A stretch of 64,000 nucleotides of DNA. Origin: AV40 sp038230255. Lineage in GTDB: Bacteria > Verrucomicrobiota > Verrucomicrobiia > Chthoniobacterales > UBA10450. Both the position numbers and the translations under genes were made by a program. The notes under the pieces were generated by a model. The model saw only the letters and a list, made by a program, of their open reading frames with translations. It was not told the origin of the DNA and searched no databases. The DNA lies in NCBI GenBank assembly GCA_038230255.1, contig JBBRNP010000005.1, positions 62,001 through 126,000 on the forward strand, given 5' to 3'. This document shows, one piece after another, positions 35,120 through 44,839 of this stretch; within the stretch, counting starts at the first letter, position 1, and every line of letters begins with the position of its first letter.

Positions 35120-36216
35120 TGTACTATCTTCACCGGCTAAGCGACCAGATCGGCGGATTCAACGTCTTCTCGTACGTCACCTTTCGCGCCGTGGCGGCGG
35201 CGATCACTGCGTTCATGGTGTCGCTTCTGTTTGGAAATTTTGTTATTCGCGTTTTGACGGCGCTCAAGCTCGGCCAACCGATTCGACAGGCCTCTGAGGT
35301 TCATCGACTCGCGGAATTGCACGGCGGGAAACAGGGAACGCCGACGATGGGCGGCGTCATGATCATCGGCGCGGTATTCGTCTCCAGTTTTCTCTGGGCA
35401 CGTCCGGACAATCGCTTCGTCTGGCTCGCGCTTTTCGCCATGGTTTATCTCGGCGTGCTCGGTTTCGTTGATGATTACCTCAAAGTGACAAAGAAAAAAT
35501 CCGACGGCGTGAGCGGCCGGATCAAACTTTTCTTTCAAATCATCCTCGCGTTAATCATCACCGCGGTTTTTCTGAGCAGTCCCCTCCTCGAAGTGCAGGC
35601 GCGCTCGCTTTACGTGCCCTTTTTCAAATCAGCGGTGGTCACGAACATGGGATGGTTCACCATTTTGTTTTTCGCGGTCGTGATTGTCGGCTCGTCGAAC
35701 GCGGTGAACCTGACCGACGGTTTGGACGGGCTCGCCATCGGTTGCACCGTCACGGTCGCGTTCGCCTACGCGTTTCTCTCTTACGCCGCCGGCAATTTTC
35801 GGATCGCGGAATATTTGCAAGTCCCCTTCTATCCTTTCACCGGCGAACTCACGGTCGTTTGTACCGCGTTGATCGGCGCTGGCTTCGGATTTCTTTGGTT
35901 TAATTGTCACCCCGCGAAAGTTTTCATGGGCGACACCGGCTCGCTAGCCATCGGCGGGTTGATCGGCGTTGTCGCGATCTGCTGTAAACAAGAATTGCTG
36001 CTCGTGGTCGTGGGCGGCGTTTTCGTTATCGAAGCGGTCTCGGTCATCCTTCAGGTGTTAAGCTTCAAACTCACCGGCAAACGCATTTTCGCGATGTCGC
36101 CGCTCCACCACCATTTCGAGCTTGTTGGTTGGAAAGAAAACACCGTCATCGTGCGATTCTGGATTTTGTCCGGAATTTTCGCCCTCCTCGGACTGGCCAC
36201 CTTGAAGTTGAGGTAA
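35116..36216 (+). CDS. mraY: Phospho-MurNAc-pentapeptide transferase
   Basis: 366 residues and about ten membrane helices. GKQGTPTMGGVMI, GFVDDYLKVTKKKSDG, VNLTDGLDGLAIG, FMGDTGSLAIGG and PLHHHFE are the MraY motifs, including the catalytic aspartates and the histidine loop. It makes lipid I at the inner membrane. Three bases separate it from murD. Confidence 0.97.
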   Translation: MMYYLHRLSDQIGGFNVFSYVTFRAVAAAITAFMVSLLFGNFVIRVLTALKLGQPIRQASEVHRLAELHGGKQGTPTMGGVMIIGAVFVSSFLWARPDNRFVWLALFAMVYLGVLGFVDDYLKVTKKKSDGVSGRIKLFFQIILALIITAVFLSSPLLEVQARSLYVPFFKSAVVTNMGWFTILFFAVVIVGSSNAVNLTDGLDGLAIGCTVTVAFAYAFLSYAAGNFRIAEYLQVPFYPFTGELTVVCTALIGAGFGFLWFNCHPAKVFMGDTGSLAIGGLIGVVAICCKQELLLVVVGGVFVIEAVSVILQVLSFKLTGKRIFAMSPLHHHFELVGWKENTVIVRFWILSGIFALLGLATLKLR

Positions 36217-36219
36217 AAA

Positions 36220-37545
36220 TTGCGTTACCAAAACCAAAACGTCGCAGTTCTCGGGGCCGGCTTAAGTGGAGCGGCCGCCGCGCTGTTACTCAAAGCCGAA
36301 GGCGCAAGCGCCACCGTCCTGGACAGCGCCGACGAGAACAAGCTGCTCAAATCGACCATCGACAATCTGCGCGCGCAGAACATCAACGTTATTTGCGGGC
36401 AGTCCGCCGATCACGATTCGGCCAAATACGATTTCGTCGTTGCGAGCCCGGGAATCGATCCGGCTTCGGCGCTCTCGCAGAATTTTTCGTCCCGTAAGAT
36501 CGACATCATCGGCGAGCTCGAGCTCGGGTGGCGTTCCGCCGAAACGCCCGTCATCGCGATCACCGGCACCAACGGCAAAACAACCACGACAGAAATGCTC
36601 GCGCAGATGCTGAATGATTGCGGACAAAAAACGATCGCCTGCGGCAACATTGGCAAACCGCTTTCCGAAGTCGCGCGCGAAAAAACAAAATACGACGTAC
36701 TCACGGTCGAAGTCAGTTCGTTTCAACTGGAAACGATCCAGACTTTTCGTCCGTCAGTCGCGCTCTGGTTGAATTTCGCACCCGATCATCTCGATCGTTA
36801 TCGCTCGGTTGCTGAATATCGGGCCGCGAAGCTGCGCCTCTTCGATTATCAAACGGCTGACGATGTCGCGATTGTGAACGCAGCCGAAAGTTTGCCTGAG
36901 CTTCGCGCGCACAAAATCACCTTCAGCGCCTATACGAATCGCGCCGACTTCCGTTTGGCCGAAGGCGCGATCGTTTTCGAAAACCAACCGGTCCTGCGCT
37001 TGAACCAGACGAAACTGCGCGGCTCGCACAACATCGAGAACCTGATGGCCACACTCGCCGCCGGTTACGCGCGCGGTCTGGCGTTCGAGAAAATGGTGCC
37101 GCCACTTTGCAATTACGAACCGCGACCGCACCGGTGCGAGTTTGTCAGACAGATCAACGGCGTCGATTACATCAATGACTCCAAGGCGACCAATCTGGCT
37201 GCAGTCGAGAAAGCGCTCCTCGCCCAGACTAAGCCCGTTGTTCTCATCGCTGGCGGCAAAGACAAAGGCTTCACCTTTGAGCCGCTGCGCGCATTGGTGA
37301 AAGAAAAAGTGAGGGCGACAATCTTGATCGGCGAAATGGCCGAACGAATCGCGCGCGATTGGGACGGCGCTGTTAAATCCGCGCTGGCTCGATCGCTGGC
37401 CGATGCCGTTGACCGTGCCCACGCCACCGCTAAATCCGGCGAAGTCGTTCTCTTTTCGCCGGGCACATCTTCCTTCGACATGTTCAAAAGTTATGCCGAC
37501 CGCGGCGATCAGTTCCGCGCGCTCGTTCAAGCCCTGCCTCAATGA
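36220..37545 (+). CDS. murD: UDP-MurNAc-L-Ala-D-Glu ligase
   Basis: 441 residues starting at TTG 36220, with GAGGT six bases upstream as the ribosome site. NVAVLGAGLSGAAAALLL binds the UDP substrate, AITGTNGKTTTTEML is the ATP loop, and NDSKATNLAAVEKAL marks the C-terminal domain. It adds D-glutamate. Overlaps the LysM gene by four bases. Confidence 0.95.
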   Translation: MRYQNQNVAVLGAGLSGAAAALLLKAEGASATVLDSADENKLLKSTIDNLRAQNINVICGQSADHDSAKYDFVVASPGIDPASALSQNFSSRKIDIIGELELGWRSAETPVIAITGTNGKTTTTEMLAQMLNDCGQKTIACGNIGKPLSEVAREKTKYDVLTVEVSSFQLETIQTFRPSVALWLNFAPDHLDRYRSVAEYRAAKLRLFDYQTADDVAIVNAAESLPELRAHKITFSAYTNRADFRLAEGAIVFENQPVLRLNQTKLRGSHNIENLMATLAAGYARGLAFEKMVPPLCNYEPRPHRCEFVRQINGVDYINDSKATNLAAVEKALLAQTKPVVLIAGGKDKGFTFEPLRALVKEKVRATILIGEMAERIARDWDGAVKSALARSLADAVDRAHATAKSGEVVLFSPGTSSFDMFKSYADRGDQFRALVQALPQ

Positions 37546-38075
37546 AAAGGAAGTTCAAAATGCCAAAACTGCTTAGATTCAAACGAAAAAAACTCCGCGC
37601 CACTGCCGTGCGGCGACCGCTGCGCATCGGTGCGACTGCGGCCGAGTACGGCGATTTAGCCGAACCGAGCATGAAACTCTCGCGGGCGTTGTTGATTGTG
37701 CTGCTGCTGCACGTTGTCGCGGTGGCAGGCATCATCGCGTTCAACGCGATCAAAACGCGTCAGGCGTCGGTGCCTGCTGCGCCGTCGCAAACGACAGTTG
37801 GAATCGCTTCGGACGAAACCAAGCCGCAAGCGCCGGTTCCAAATCCATCAGCAGCGCCAAAAACCGCTATGAAGGCGCCGGCCAAAGTTTCCGATTCCGG
37901 AAAAGTTTACGTGGTCGCGAAAGGCGATAACCCGGTGACAATCGCGAAGAAGTTCAAAGTCTCCTACGACGACCTGCTTGCGCTCAATCACATCGATGAC
38001 CCGCGCAAATTAAAGATCGGACAAAAACTTTTGATTCCGGACAAAGTACTAAAAGCGAAGAAGGCGGGCGAATGA
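37542..38075 (+). CDS. Membrane-anchored LysM protein in the dcw cluster
   Basis: 177 residues: a basic cytoplasmic N-terminus (1-45), one membrane helix (about 47-68, ALLIVLLLHVVAVAGIIAFN), a proline/alanine-rich spacer and one C-terminal LysM domain (YVVAKGDNPVTIAKKFKVSYDDLLALN in parts, ending KLKIGQKLLIPD). It should bind murein glycan in the periplasm. LysM proteins are not a standard dcw member, so the place between murD and ftsW suggests a lineage-specific division or wall role. Confidence 0.85.
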   Translation: MKRKFKMPKLLRFKRKKLRATAVRRPLRIGATAAEYGDLAEPSMKLSRALLIVLLLHVVAVAGIIAFNAIKTRQASVPAAPSQTTVGIASDETKPQAPVPNPSAAPKTAMKAPAKVSDSGKVYVVAKGDNPVTIAKKFKVSYDDLLALNHIDDPRKLKIGQKLLIPDKVLKAKKAGE

Positions 38076-38098
38076 GGTACGGCGTGACAAGCAGTTTC

Positions 38099-38235
38099 TG
38101 GGGAGGGCACGCGCCTTCGCGTGCTGATTGCGGCGCCCTCACCGCAATTGTTTTCGAAATATCGATCTTATTTGAGAGAAAAAGTTCGCGATGGCGAGAC
38201 GCCATCGCCGGCACGCGAGGCGCATGCGCTCCCCA
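38099..38235. repeat. Large palindrome inside the dcw cluster
   Basis: TGGGGAGGGCACGCGCCTTC (from 38099) and GAGGCGCATGCGCTCCCCA (ending 38235) are outer arms of a 137-base element. A perfect inner hairpin, GCGATGGCG-AGA-CGCCATCGC, lies on the right side. It fills the gap before ftsW, the largest gap within the mur-fts run. Confidence 0.75.
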
Positions 38236-38252
38236 AAAGATTTTTATCTAAC

Positions 38253-39389
38253 ATGTATCGGAAAAGCGCTTACTTCCTCTTTGTTGCGGTGCTGGGACTT
38301 CTCGTCATCGGCATCGTGATGCTTTTCAGCACCAGCGCTTTTGCGAAGGACAGCCATGGCGACCCTTACTTTTTTCTCAAACACCAAGCGGTCTGGCTCG
38401 GAGTGGGGCTTGCGCTCTGCATCACGGCGGCGTTAATCGATTACCATTTTTGGCAGCGGACCTGGTGGCTCTGGCTGGGCATCGCAGCGATCACGCTCGT
38501 ATTTTGTTACGTTCCGCACATCGGAATGCGGATCAACGGTTCGCGGCGATGGATCGGATTCGGCCCGCTTGGTTTTCAACCGTCGGAGATTGCGAAGCTT
38601 GGCGCCGTATTTTTTCTGGCGTGGTGGTTCGCGCGTTATGAGAAAGCCGCCAACCATCCACTGTTCGGCTTTGCCATTCCCCTGGCAATTGTGAGCGTCC
38701 TGCTCGCGCTGATTCTTTTTGAAGTGGATCTCGGAACGACCGCTTTAATCGGCGCGACCACATTTACGGTCATGTTCGTTGCCGGAACGAATCCGATTCT
38801 GCTCGGCCTGCTCGCCGTCACCGGAGGCAGCGTCATTTTCGTTGGCGCAACACACGCGCGCATGGAACGCCTGATCGCGTTCACTGATCTTGAGCGCTAC
38901 AAACAGGATGCCGGACTTCAGCAAATGCAGGCGTTGATCGCATGGGGCAGCGGCGGAATGGAAGGGCTCGGGCTGGGCAACGGCCGGCAAAAGATGCTCT
39001 ACCTCCCCTACGCGCACACCGATTTCATTTTTCCGATGATCGGCGAAGAGCTTGGATTGCGAATCAGCCTGCTCGTCGTTTTCCTTTTCATCGTCGTCAT
39101 TGTTTGCGGAATCGTGATCGCGCTGCACGCGAAGGATCGGTTCGGACTGTTGGCCGCGTCCGGTGTGGTCTGCCTGCTGGCGCTGCAGGCCGCAGTGAAT
39201 ATCGGAGTCACCACTTCGCTCCTGCCGAACAAAGGCCTGCCACTTCCGTTTATCAGCTACGGCGGATCGAATCTCGTCGCCTGTCTCTTCGGCGTTGGAC
39301 TTTTACTGAACATTTATCGGCAGGCCGTTTTGGAACCAGCCAACAAGAAACGCACTTCTCTCCAAGTGCGGGCAACACCGCGAATTTAA
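38253..39389 (+). CDS. ftsW: Septal lipid II polymerase (SEDS)
   Basis: 378 residues from the ATG at 38253, about ten membrane helices. NGSRRWIGFGPLGFQPSEIAKLG, RYKQDAGLQQMQALIAWGSGG, AHTDFIFPMIGEELG and PLPFISYGGSNL are SEDS motifs, including the conserved aspartate of the DFIF loop region. It polymerises glycan strands with FtsI. The frame is open upstream into a repeat element, but the ATG at 38253 fits the first membrane helix. Confidence 0.93.
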   Translation: MYRKSAYFLFVAVLGLLVIGIVMLFSTSAFAKDSHGDPYFFLKHQAVWLGVGLALCITAALIDYHFWQRTWWLWLGIAAITLVFCYVPHIGMRINGSRRWIGFGPLGFQPSEIAKLGAVFFLAWWFARYEKAANHPLFGFAIPLAIVSVLLALILFEVDLGTTALIGATTFTVMFVAGTNPILLGLLAVTGGSVIFVGATHARMERLIAFTDLERYKQDAGLQQMQALIAWGSGGMEGLGLGNGRQKMLYLPYAHTDFIFPMIGEELGLRISLLVVFLFIVVIVCGIVIALHAKDRFGLLAASGVVCLLALQAAVNIGVTTSLLPNKGLPLPFISYGGSNLVACLFGVGLLLNIYRQAVLEPANKKRTSLQVRATPRI

Positions 39390-39412
39390 CTGGAAGATCG
39401 ACAACTATCGGA

Positions 39413-40498
39413 ATGAACGCGGTCATTGCATGTGGAGGCACGGGTGGGCATCTCTTTCCCGGAATCGCTGTCGCTGAAGTTCTGCGCGAGCGCGGCCACG
39501 AAGTGCTTCTGTTTGTCTCCGAAAAAGAGATCGACAGCCTGGCGCTCTCGACCCGATCGCAATTCCGGTTCGAAAAATTGCCGACGATAGGTTTTCCTTC
39601 GGTTTATTCTCCTAAGATTTTCGGATTCATTCGCCGGTTCACCGAAAGCCTTTCCCGATGCCGATCGATTTATCAAAAATTCAAACCGCAGGTCGTCCTC
39701 GGCATGGGCGGATTTACTTCGACTGCTCCGATTTTGGCCGGACGGATGCGCGGTATTTCCACGCTGATTCACGAATCGAATGCGGTTCCGGGGAAAGCGA
39801 ATCGCCTGGCCTCGAAGGTGGTGCGCGCAGTTTTGCTCGGCTTCAAAGAATGCGCCGCTTTCTTTCCCAAAGTCCGAACTGAGCTCACCGGCACGCCGAT
39901 TCGGACCGAGCTCAAACGCCTGGATCGGCAATTGGCCCGGCAAAAACTGGGATTGCAAGCCGATGTCACCACGATGCTGGTGATGGGCGGAAGTCAGGGC
40001 GCTAGCGGCATTAACCAAGCCGTCATCAAATCGTTGCCCCTTTTGCGCGGCAGTGCGCTGCAAGTCGTTCATCTTTCAGGGACCCGGGATGAACGCTTCG
40101 CAGCGGATAATTATCGGCGTGAACGAATTCCTGCTTACGTGGCGGCGTTTCATCATCACATGGAGGAAGTTTACAGCGCCGCGGATTTTACGGTCGCGCG
40201 CTCCGGCGCCGCTAGCTTGGCCGAGATCGCTTCCTTCGAGCTGCCTAGTATCTTGATTCCTTTTCCCTTCGCCGCGGACGATCACCAAACCCACAATGCC
40301 GAAATTTTCGCGCGGGCGGGGGCGGCATTTGTTTTGAAAGAATCGGAGCTCACTCCCGAATTACTTAGTCGGAGGGTCCGAGAGATGATCGATCACCCGG
40401 AACAGCTTCGGCGTATGTCTGAAAGCTCTGCGCGATTGGCGCCGCGAGACGCGGCTAATCGCGTGGCCGCAGCCATGGAGAAATACACCCAGTCATGA
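39413..40498 (+). CDS. murG: Lipid II synthase GlcNAc transferase
   Basis: 361 residues from the ATG at 39413. VIACGGTGGHLFPGIAVAE is the lipid-binding glycine loop, VLGMGGFTSTAPILAG and HESNAVPGKANRL follow, VMGGSQGASGIN is the second glycine loop, and RSGAASLAEIASFELPSILIPFPFAADDHQ in parts is the UDP-GlcNAc site. It makes lipid II from lipid I. A copy of AAGATCGACA lies 10 bases before the start. Confidence 0.95.
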   Translation: MNAVIACGGTGGHLFPGIAVAEVLRERGHEVLLFVSEKEIDSLALSTRSQFRFEKLPTIGFPSVYSPKIFGFIRRFTESLSRCRSIYQKFKPQVVLGMGGFTSTAPILAGRMRGISTLIHESNAVPGKANRLASKVVRAVLLGFKECAAFFPKVRTELTGTPIRTELKRLDRQLARQKLGLQADVTTMLVMGGSQGASGINQAVIKSLPLLRGSALQVVHLSGTRDERFAADNYRRERIPAYVAAFHHHMEEVYSAADFTVARSGAASLAEIASFELPSILIPFPFAADDHQTHNAEIFARAGAAFVLKESELTPELLSRRVREMIDHPEQLRRMSESSARLAPRDAANRVAAAMEKYTQS

Positions 40499-42816
40499 TG
40501 AAGGATGTCGACCTGGCCGCCGGAGCCTCGGCGAAGGCGGCTCTTGCAAAATTCCTGACCCAGGAGCGGCACAAGATTCATCTCATTGGCGTGGCTGGGA
40601 GCGGAATGAGCGGAATTGCGGGTCTACTTCTTCAGCTTGGCCACGACGTGAGCGGCTCGGACAAATTGGATACGCTGGAGACCGATCGATTGCAGCGGCT
40701 CGGCTTAAAATTTTATCAGCAACATCGTGCGGCCGACGCGCGCGACGCCGAGCTCGTTATTTATTCGTCGGCGATCAACAAAGACAACCCGATCCTGAAA
40801 AGCGCGCAAGAAAGCGGAAAAAAAACCGTCCGTCGCGCGGAAGCTCTGGCTGCGATCATGGCGGCCAAGCGCGGGATTCTGGTCGTTGGCATGCACGGCA
40901 AAACCACGACGTCGGCCATGGCTGCGCACGTTTTGCGCGAGGGCGGGTTGCATCCATCGCATTATGTCGGCGCCGAGATCCCTATCCTCGGAACGAACTC
41001 ACATTGGGATGCTCGCGGCGAATTTTTCGTGGTTGAAGGCGATGAAAGCGACGGCACAATCGCCCTGTTCCACCCGGAGCATGCTCTGGTCCTTAATATA
41101 GAGGAGGAACATCTCGACTTTTACGCCGATCTGGCCGCGATCGAGAAAGTATTCCGTCAATTGCTCGCCCAAACGTCCGGCAAAGTCTTTTACTGCGCCG
41201 ATGAGCCCAACGCGACTCGCATATGTCGATCTTCCGATCGCGTAATTTGCTATGGTCTATCGGCCGAAGCCGAATACCGCGCCACGGAGATAGAGCTGCG
41301 CAACTTTAGCTCGGCGTTTCGCGTTTATCGCGGCCAGGAGAAACTCGGCGAAGCCGTTCTCAATGTTCCCGGCGAACACAACGTGAAGAACGCGGTCGGC
41401 ATTATCGCACTCGCGACCGAGCTCGGTGTTCCGTTTGAAAAAATCGCCAAGTCGCTGGCCAAGTTCCAACACGCGCGGCGGCGTTTTGAAATCAAATACG
41501 ACAGTCCACGTTTTCTCCTGGTCGATGATTACGGACATCATCCGACCGAAATCAACGCGACCCTGAAGACGGCGAGATCGGTCGGGCGCAAACGAGTGTT
41601 GGCCATGTTTCAACCGCATCGCTACTCACGAACACAAAAACTGCGAAAAGAATTTGGGCGCGCATTCGATCAAGCGGACCGCGTTGTCATCACTGATGTC
41701 TACGGATCGAATGAATCCCCCATTCCAGGCGTCAGCGGTCAAATGATCGTCGATGAAATCGCGTCGCACGGACATCGCGGCGCGAGTTACCAGCCGAAAC
41801 TGGAACGGGTTCACCGCGACGTTGGCAACATGCTCGAATCCGGCGACCTCGTTCTCAGCCTCGGCGCGGGCAATATTCACGAACAATTGTCGATCCTGGC
41901 CGCCGACCTCGTTATCGCCGAGAATTTGAAGGAAATCGTCGGTGAAGACGGCGATGTCCGACTTTACGAACCGCTTTCGAAACACACGACATTGCGCGTC
42001 GGCGGCCCGGCCCAATTTTGGGTCGAGCCGCGCAACGAAGCCGCGTTGAGCGAATTGATTCGTTTTTGCCGGCGCGAGAATCTTCCGCTCTTTGTCATTG
42101 GACGCGGTTCGAACCTGCTCGTGCGGGACGGCGGAATTCGCGGCGTGGTCGTTCATCCGTCCGGCGGCGATTTCGACAAGATCGACATCCACGGAGATGA
42201 AATTACCGCCGGCGTTGGCGCGAAGTTAAAAGAGATTGCCTATGCCGCGCGCGCGGCGGATTTGGGCGGACTCGAGTGGATGGAAGGAATTCCCGGGGCG
42301 GTCGGCGGCGGGCTGCGGATGAATGCGGGCGCGATGGGCGCGCAAACTTTCGAGACAGTTGTCCGCGTCCGTTATCTGGATTCAGAAGGAAACGCGCACG
42401 ATAAAGAGCGCGATAAACTCGAGGTCCATTACCGGCATTTTCCTTTGCTGGAACAAAACTTCGCCGTCTCGGCCACGTTTCGCGGAACGCCAGCGGCGCG
42501 CGAACACATCGAAACGCGCCTCCAAGAGTCGCAGGAAAAGCGGCGGACCACTCAGCCGATCGCGAAGAGCGCCGGCTGCATATTCAAAAACCCTGCGACG
42601 TGCCCGGCCGGAAAGCTGGTCGATGAACTGGGCCTGAAAAATTCCTGCGTCGGAAAAGCGCGGGTGTCGGAAGTGCACGGCAATTTCATCGTGAATGACG
42701 GCGGCGCGACCGCGACCGAGATGCTTGAGCTGATCGACCGAATCAAGCAGGCGGCGAAGAGTAAGCGTGGAATCGAATTGGAGACGGAAGTGCAAATCGT
42801 GGGAGAACCCGCTTAA
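40495..42816 (+). CDS. murC-murB: MurC-MurB fusion (alanine ligase + enolpyruvyl reductase)
   Basis: 773 residues and two enzymes. Residues 1-465 are MurC: HLIGVAGSGMSGIAGLLL, VVGMHGKTTTSAMAAHVL (ATP loop), VVEGDESDGT, DDYGHHPTEI and FQPHRYSRT. Residues 480-773 are MurB: TTLRVGGPAQFWVEP, VIGRGSNLLVRDGGIRG (FAD site), GIPGAVGGGLRMNAGAMG and SAGCIFKNP with the proton-donor-region cysteine replacing the usual serine, ending in SEVHGNFIVNDGGATA. The two steps are successive in UDP-MurNAc synthesis. Overlaps murG by four bases. Confidence 0.95.
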   Translation: MMKDVDLAAGASAKAALAKFLTQERHKIHLIGVAGSGMSGIAGLLLQLGHDVSGSDKLDTLETDRLQRLGLKFYQQHRAADARDAELVIYSSAINKDNPILKSAQESGKKTVRRAEALAAIMAAKRGILVVGMHGKTTTSAMAAHVLREGGLHPSHYVGAEIPILGTNSHWDARGEFFVVEGDESDGTIALFHPEHALVLNIEEEHLDFYADLAAIEKVFRQLLAQTSGKVFYCADEPNATRICRSSDRVICYGLSAEAEYRATEIELRNFSSAFRVYRGQEKLGEAVLNVPGEHNVKNAVGIIALATELGVPFEKIAKSLAKFQHARRRFEIKYDSPRFLLVDDYGHHPTEINATLKTARSVGRKRVLAMFQPHRYSRTQKLRKEFGRAFDQADRVVITDVYGSNESPIPGVSGQMIVDEIASHGHRGASYQPKLERVHRDVGNMLESGDLVLSLGAGNIHEQLSILAADLVIAENLKEIVGEDGDVRLYEPLSKHTTLRVGGPAQFWVEPRNEAALSELIRFCRRENLPLFVIGRGSNLLVRDGGIRGVVVHPSGGDFDKIDIHGDEITAGVGAKLKEIAYAARAADLGGLEWMEGIPGAVGGGLRMNAGAMGAQTFETVVRVRYLDSEGNAHDKERDKLEVHYRHFPLLEQNFAVSATFRGTPAAREHIETRLQESQEKRRTTQPIAKSAGCIFKNPATCPAGKLVDELGLKNSCVGKARVSEVHGNFIVNDGGATATEMLELIDRIKQAAKSKRGIELETEVQIVGEPA

Positions 42817-43752
42817 ATGAAACAGAAAGATCTGCCAAAAAAAATCGCGGTCCTAATGGGCGGCCCGGGCTCGGAAAGAGACGTTTCGCTCGCGACCGGC
42901 CGCGGAGTTTCGAAAGCACTGCGTTCCCTGGGCGTCGACGTGGTCGATGTCGATGTTCGGGACGAAAACTTCCCGCTCCCGGAAGATGTCGATCTTGCCT
43001 TCCTCACCATTCACGGAACTTTCGGCGAGGACGGAACGTTACAGAAGATTCTCGAAGATCGCGGCATCCCTTACACCGGTGAGGGCGTCGAAGGAAGCCG
43101 GACCGCGTTCGATAAACTTTTAACGAAAGAGAAATTCCGCGAGCACAACGTAGTCACGCCGGAGTGGGAAGTGATTGACGTTGGTCAGCGGCCAAAGATT
43201 TCAGTCCCGCTCGTGGTCAAGCCACCATGTCAGGGCTCGACGGTTGGAGTCGTGATTGTGAAGAACGAAACCGAACTCGACTCGGCAGTGAAAGAGGCGG
43301 GAAAGTACGATCGCAAATTGTTGGTGGAAAAATTTGTATCTGGCCGCGAATTGACGATAGGTATCCTCGGTGATCAAGCCCTGCCAATTATTGAAATAAT
43401 TCCCAAGGGCGGTTTTTACGACTTCAACACAAAGTACCCGTTCCTGAATCCGCAGGCTGGCGCCAGCGCGGAGCATGTCTGTCCGGCAAAAATCGATGCC
43501 GGCAAAACGAAAGAAATTCAGGAGCTGGCACTGCAGGCATTTCGCGCCCTTGGCTTGGTCGTTTACGGACGCGCTGATGTTCTTTTGTCCGACAAAGGCG
43601 AGCCGTTCGTGCTCGAGGTAAACACAATTCCGGGAATGACCGAAACGAGTTTGCTTCCGGAAGCGGCGGCCGTTGCCGGGGTTAACTACGTCGATCTTTG
43701 CCTTCGTATCATCGAATTGTCGCGCGCGAGAAGGGAGCGCGCTGGACGATGA
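42817..43752 (+). CDS. ddl: D-alanine-D-alanine ligase
   Basis: 311 residues starting at the base after murC-murB ends. KIAVLMGGPGSERDVSLATG, FLTIHGTFGEDGTLQKILE, PPCQGSTVGVVIV and FVLEVNTIPGMTETSLLPEAA (in parts) are Ddl motifs, including the metal-binding glutamate and asparagine of EVNT. It makes the dipeptide for MurF. It overlaps ftsQ by four bases. Confidence 0.95.
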   Translation: MKQKDLPKKIAVLMGGPGSERDVSLATGRGVSKALRSLGVDVVDVDVRDENFPLPEDVDLAFLTIHGTFGEDGTLQKILEDRGIPYTGEGVEGSRTAFDKLLTKEKFREHNVVTPEWEVIDVGQRPKISVPLVVKPPCQGSTVGVVIVKNETELDSAVKEAGKYDRKLLVEKFVSGRELTIGILGDQALPIIEIIPKGGFYDFNTKYPFLNPQAGASAEHVCPAKIDAGKTKEIQELALQAFRALGLVVYGRADVLLSDKGEPFVLEVNTIPGMTETSLLPEAAAVAGVNYVDLCLRIIELSRARRERAGR

Positions 43753-44834
43753 GACGACAGCAACGTCCCCGCGCGCGTAATCAACGCGTCTCCAGCTTCC
43801 GCCAACGGCGGCAGCAACATTTGCTCGACGTCAAAGTGCGCTCGCGCAAAGCGGTCCAGCATCGCAACCGCAAATTTCTGGCGGTGTTCTCGAAAGTCGC
43901 GCTCGTGATTGCGCTGATCGCCGGCATTTACCTCGGCGGTCGCGTCGCCGCCAAGCGGTTCTTCCTCGACAATCCGGACTACAAGATCAGCACGATTGAA
44001 GTGCAGACCGATGGCACGTTGCAGCGCGATCAGATCTTGAGCGTGGCCGATTTGCACGAAGGCGAAAACATTTTTCGGGTGCACCTGGCGCGCGTGCACG
44101 ATCGATTACAGGAATTGCCCCAGGTGGATGAAGTCGAAGTTGTTCGCAAGCTTCCGGCGGAAATCGACATTCGGATTGTCGAGCGCAAGCCAATCGCCTG
44201 GATCACGACCGAAAAACAGATCGCCGATCCTTTTGCGTCCGAGGCCGCTTTTCTAGTGGACGCGCGCGGTGTTTTGATGAAAGAGAAGAAGTTGTTGCCG
44301 GAATACTTGGGACTGCCGCTGATCCTGGGCTGCGCGAGCGAATCGCTCGAAGCCGGCAAAACTGTCCAATCACCCGAAGCCAAATCGGCGCTCGAGTTGC
44401 TCCGGCTGAGCACGCGCAGCTTCATGCAGACGCGTTTCCAGATTCGCGAGATCGATATTTCAAAAGGTTATTGCCTGGTCGTGACGGATAAAAACCACAG
44501 CCGGGTCACGTTTGGCTTCGATAATCTCGACACCCAGCTGCAGCGACTGGAACAGTTTCTCGTCTATTCCGACGACGCCCACCACGAACTGGCAACGGTC
44601 AATCTGCTGGTGCAGCGAAACATTCCGGTCACGTTCGCGAAGCCGGCCACGGAAGTGATCAACGAAACGATTAAGCCGGAGGAATCGCCGCGAGTGATGA
44701 AAGCGATTCCGGTGCACTCCGCGCCGAAACCATCAGCTACGCCTTCAACCGCCAAATCGCATTCGAGTCCCTCACCAACCATCACTGCGCCCGCAAAACG
44801 CGCGCTTCCATTACAACCATTCAAGAAGAACTAA
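43749..44834 (+). CDS. ftsQ: FtsQ/DivIB-type division protein
   Basis: 361 residues from the ATG at 43749: an arginine-rich cytoplasmic tail (1-45), one membrane helix (FSKVALVIALIAGIYLGG), a POTRA domain (YKISTIEVQTDGTLQRDQIL in parts, VHDRLQELPQVDEVEVVRKLP) and an FtsQ beta domain. A proline-serine-rich tail of about 60 residues ends the protein, longer than usual. It bridges early and late division proteins. ATGA overlap with ddl. Confidence 0.88.
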   Translation: MRRQQRPRARNQRVSSFRQRRQQHLLDVKVRSRKAVQHRNRKFLAVFSKVALVIALIAGIYLGGRVAAKRFFLDNPDYKISTIEVQTDGTLQRDQILSVADLHEGENIFRVHLARVHDRLQELPQVDEVEVVRKLPAEIDIRIVERKPIAWITTEKQIADPFASEAAFLVDARGVLMKEKKLLPEYLGLPLILGCASESLEAGKTVQSPEAKSALELLRLSTRSFMQTRFQIREIDISKGYCLVVTDKNHSRVTFGFDNLDTQLQRLEQFLVYSDDAHHELATVNLLVQRNIPVTFAKPATEVINETIKPEESPRVMKAIPVHSAPKPSATPSTAKSHSSPSPTITAPAKRALPLQPFKKN

Positions 44835-44839
44835 ACAAA

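Noticed and set aside
38942..39412. Upstream extension of murG
   Set aside because: It overlaps ftsW in another frame; the glycine loop of MurG begins seven codons after the ATG at 39413.
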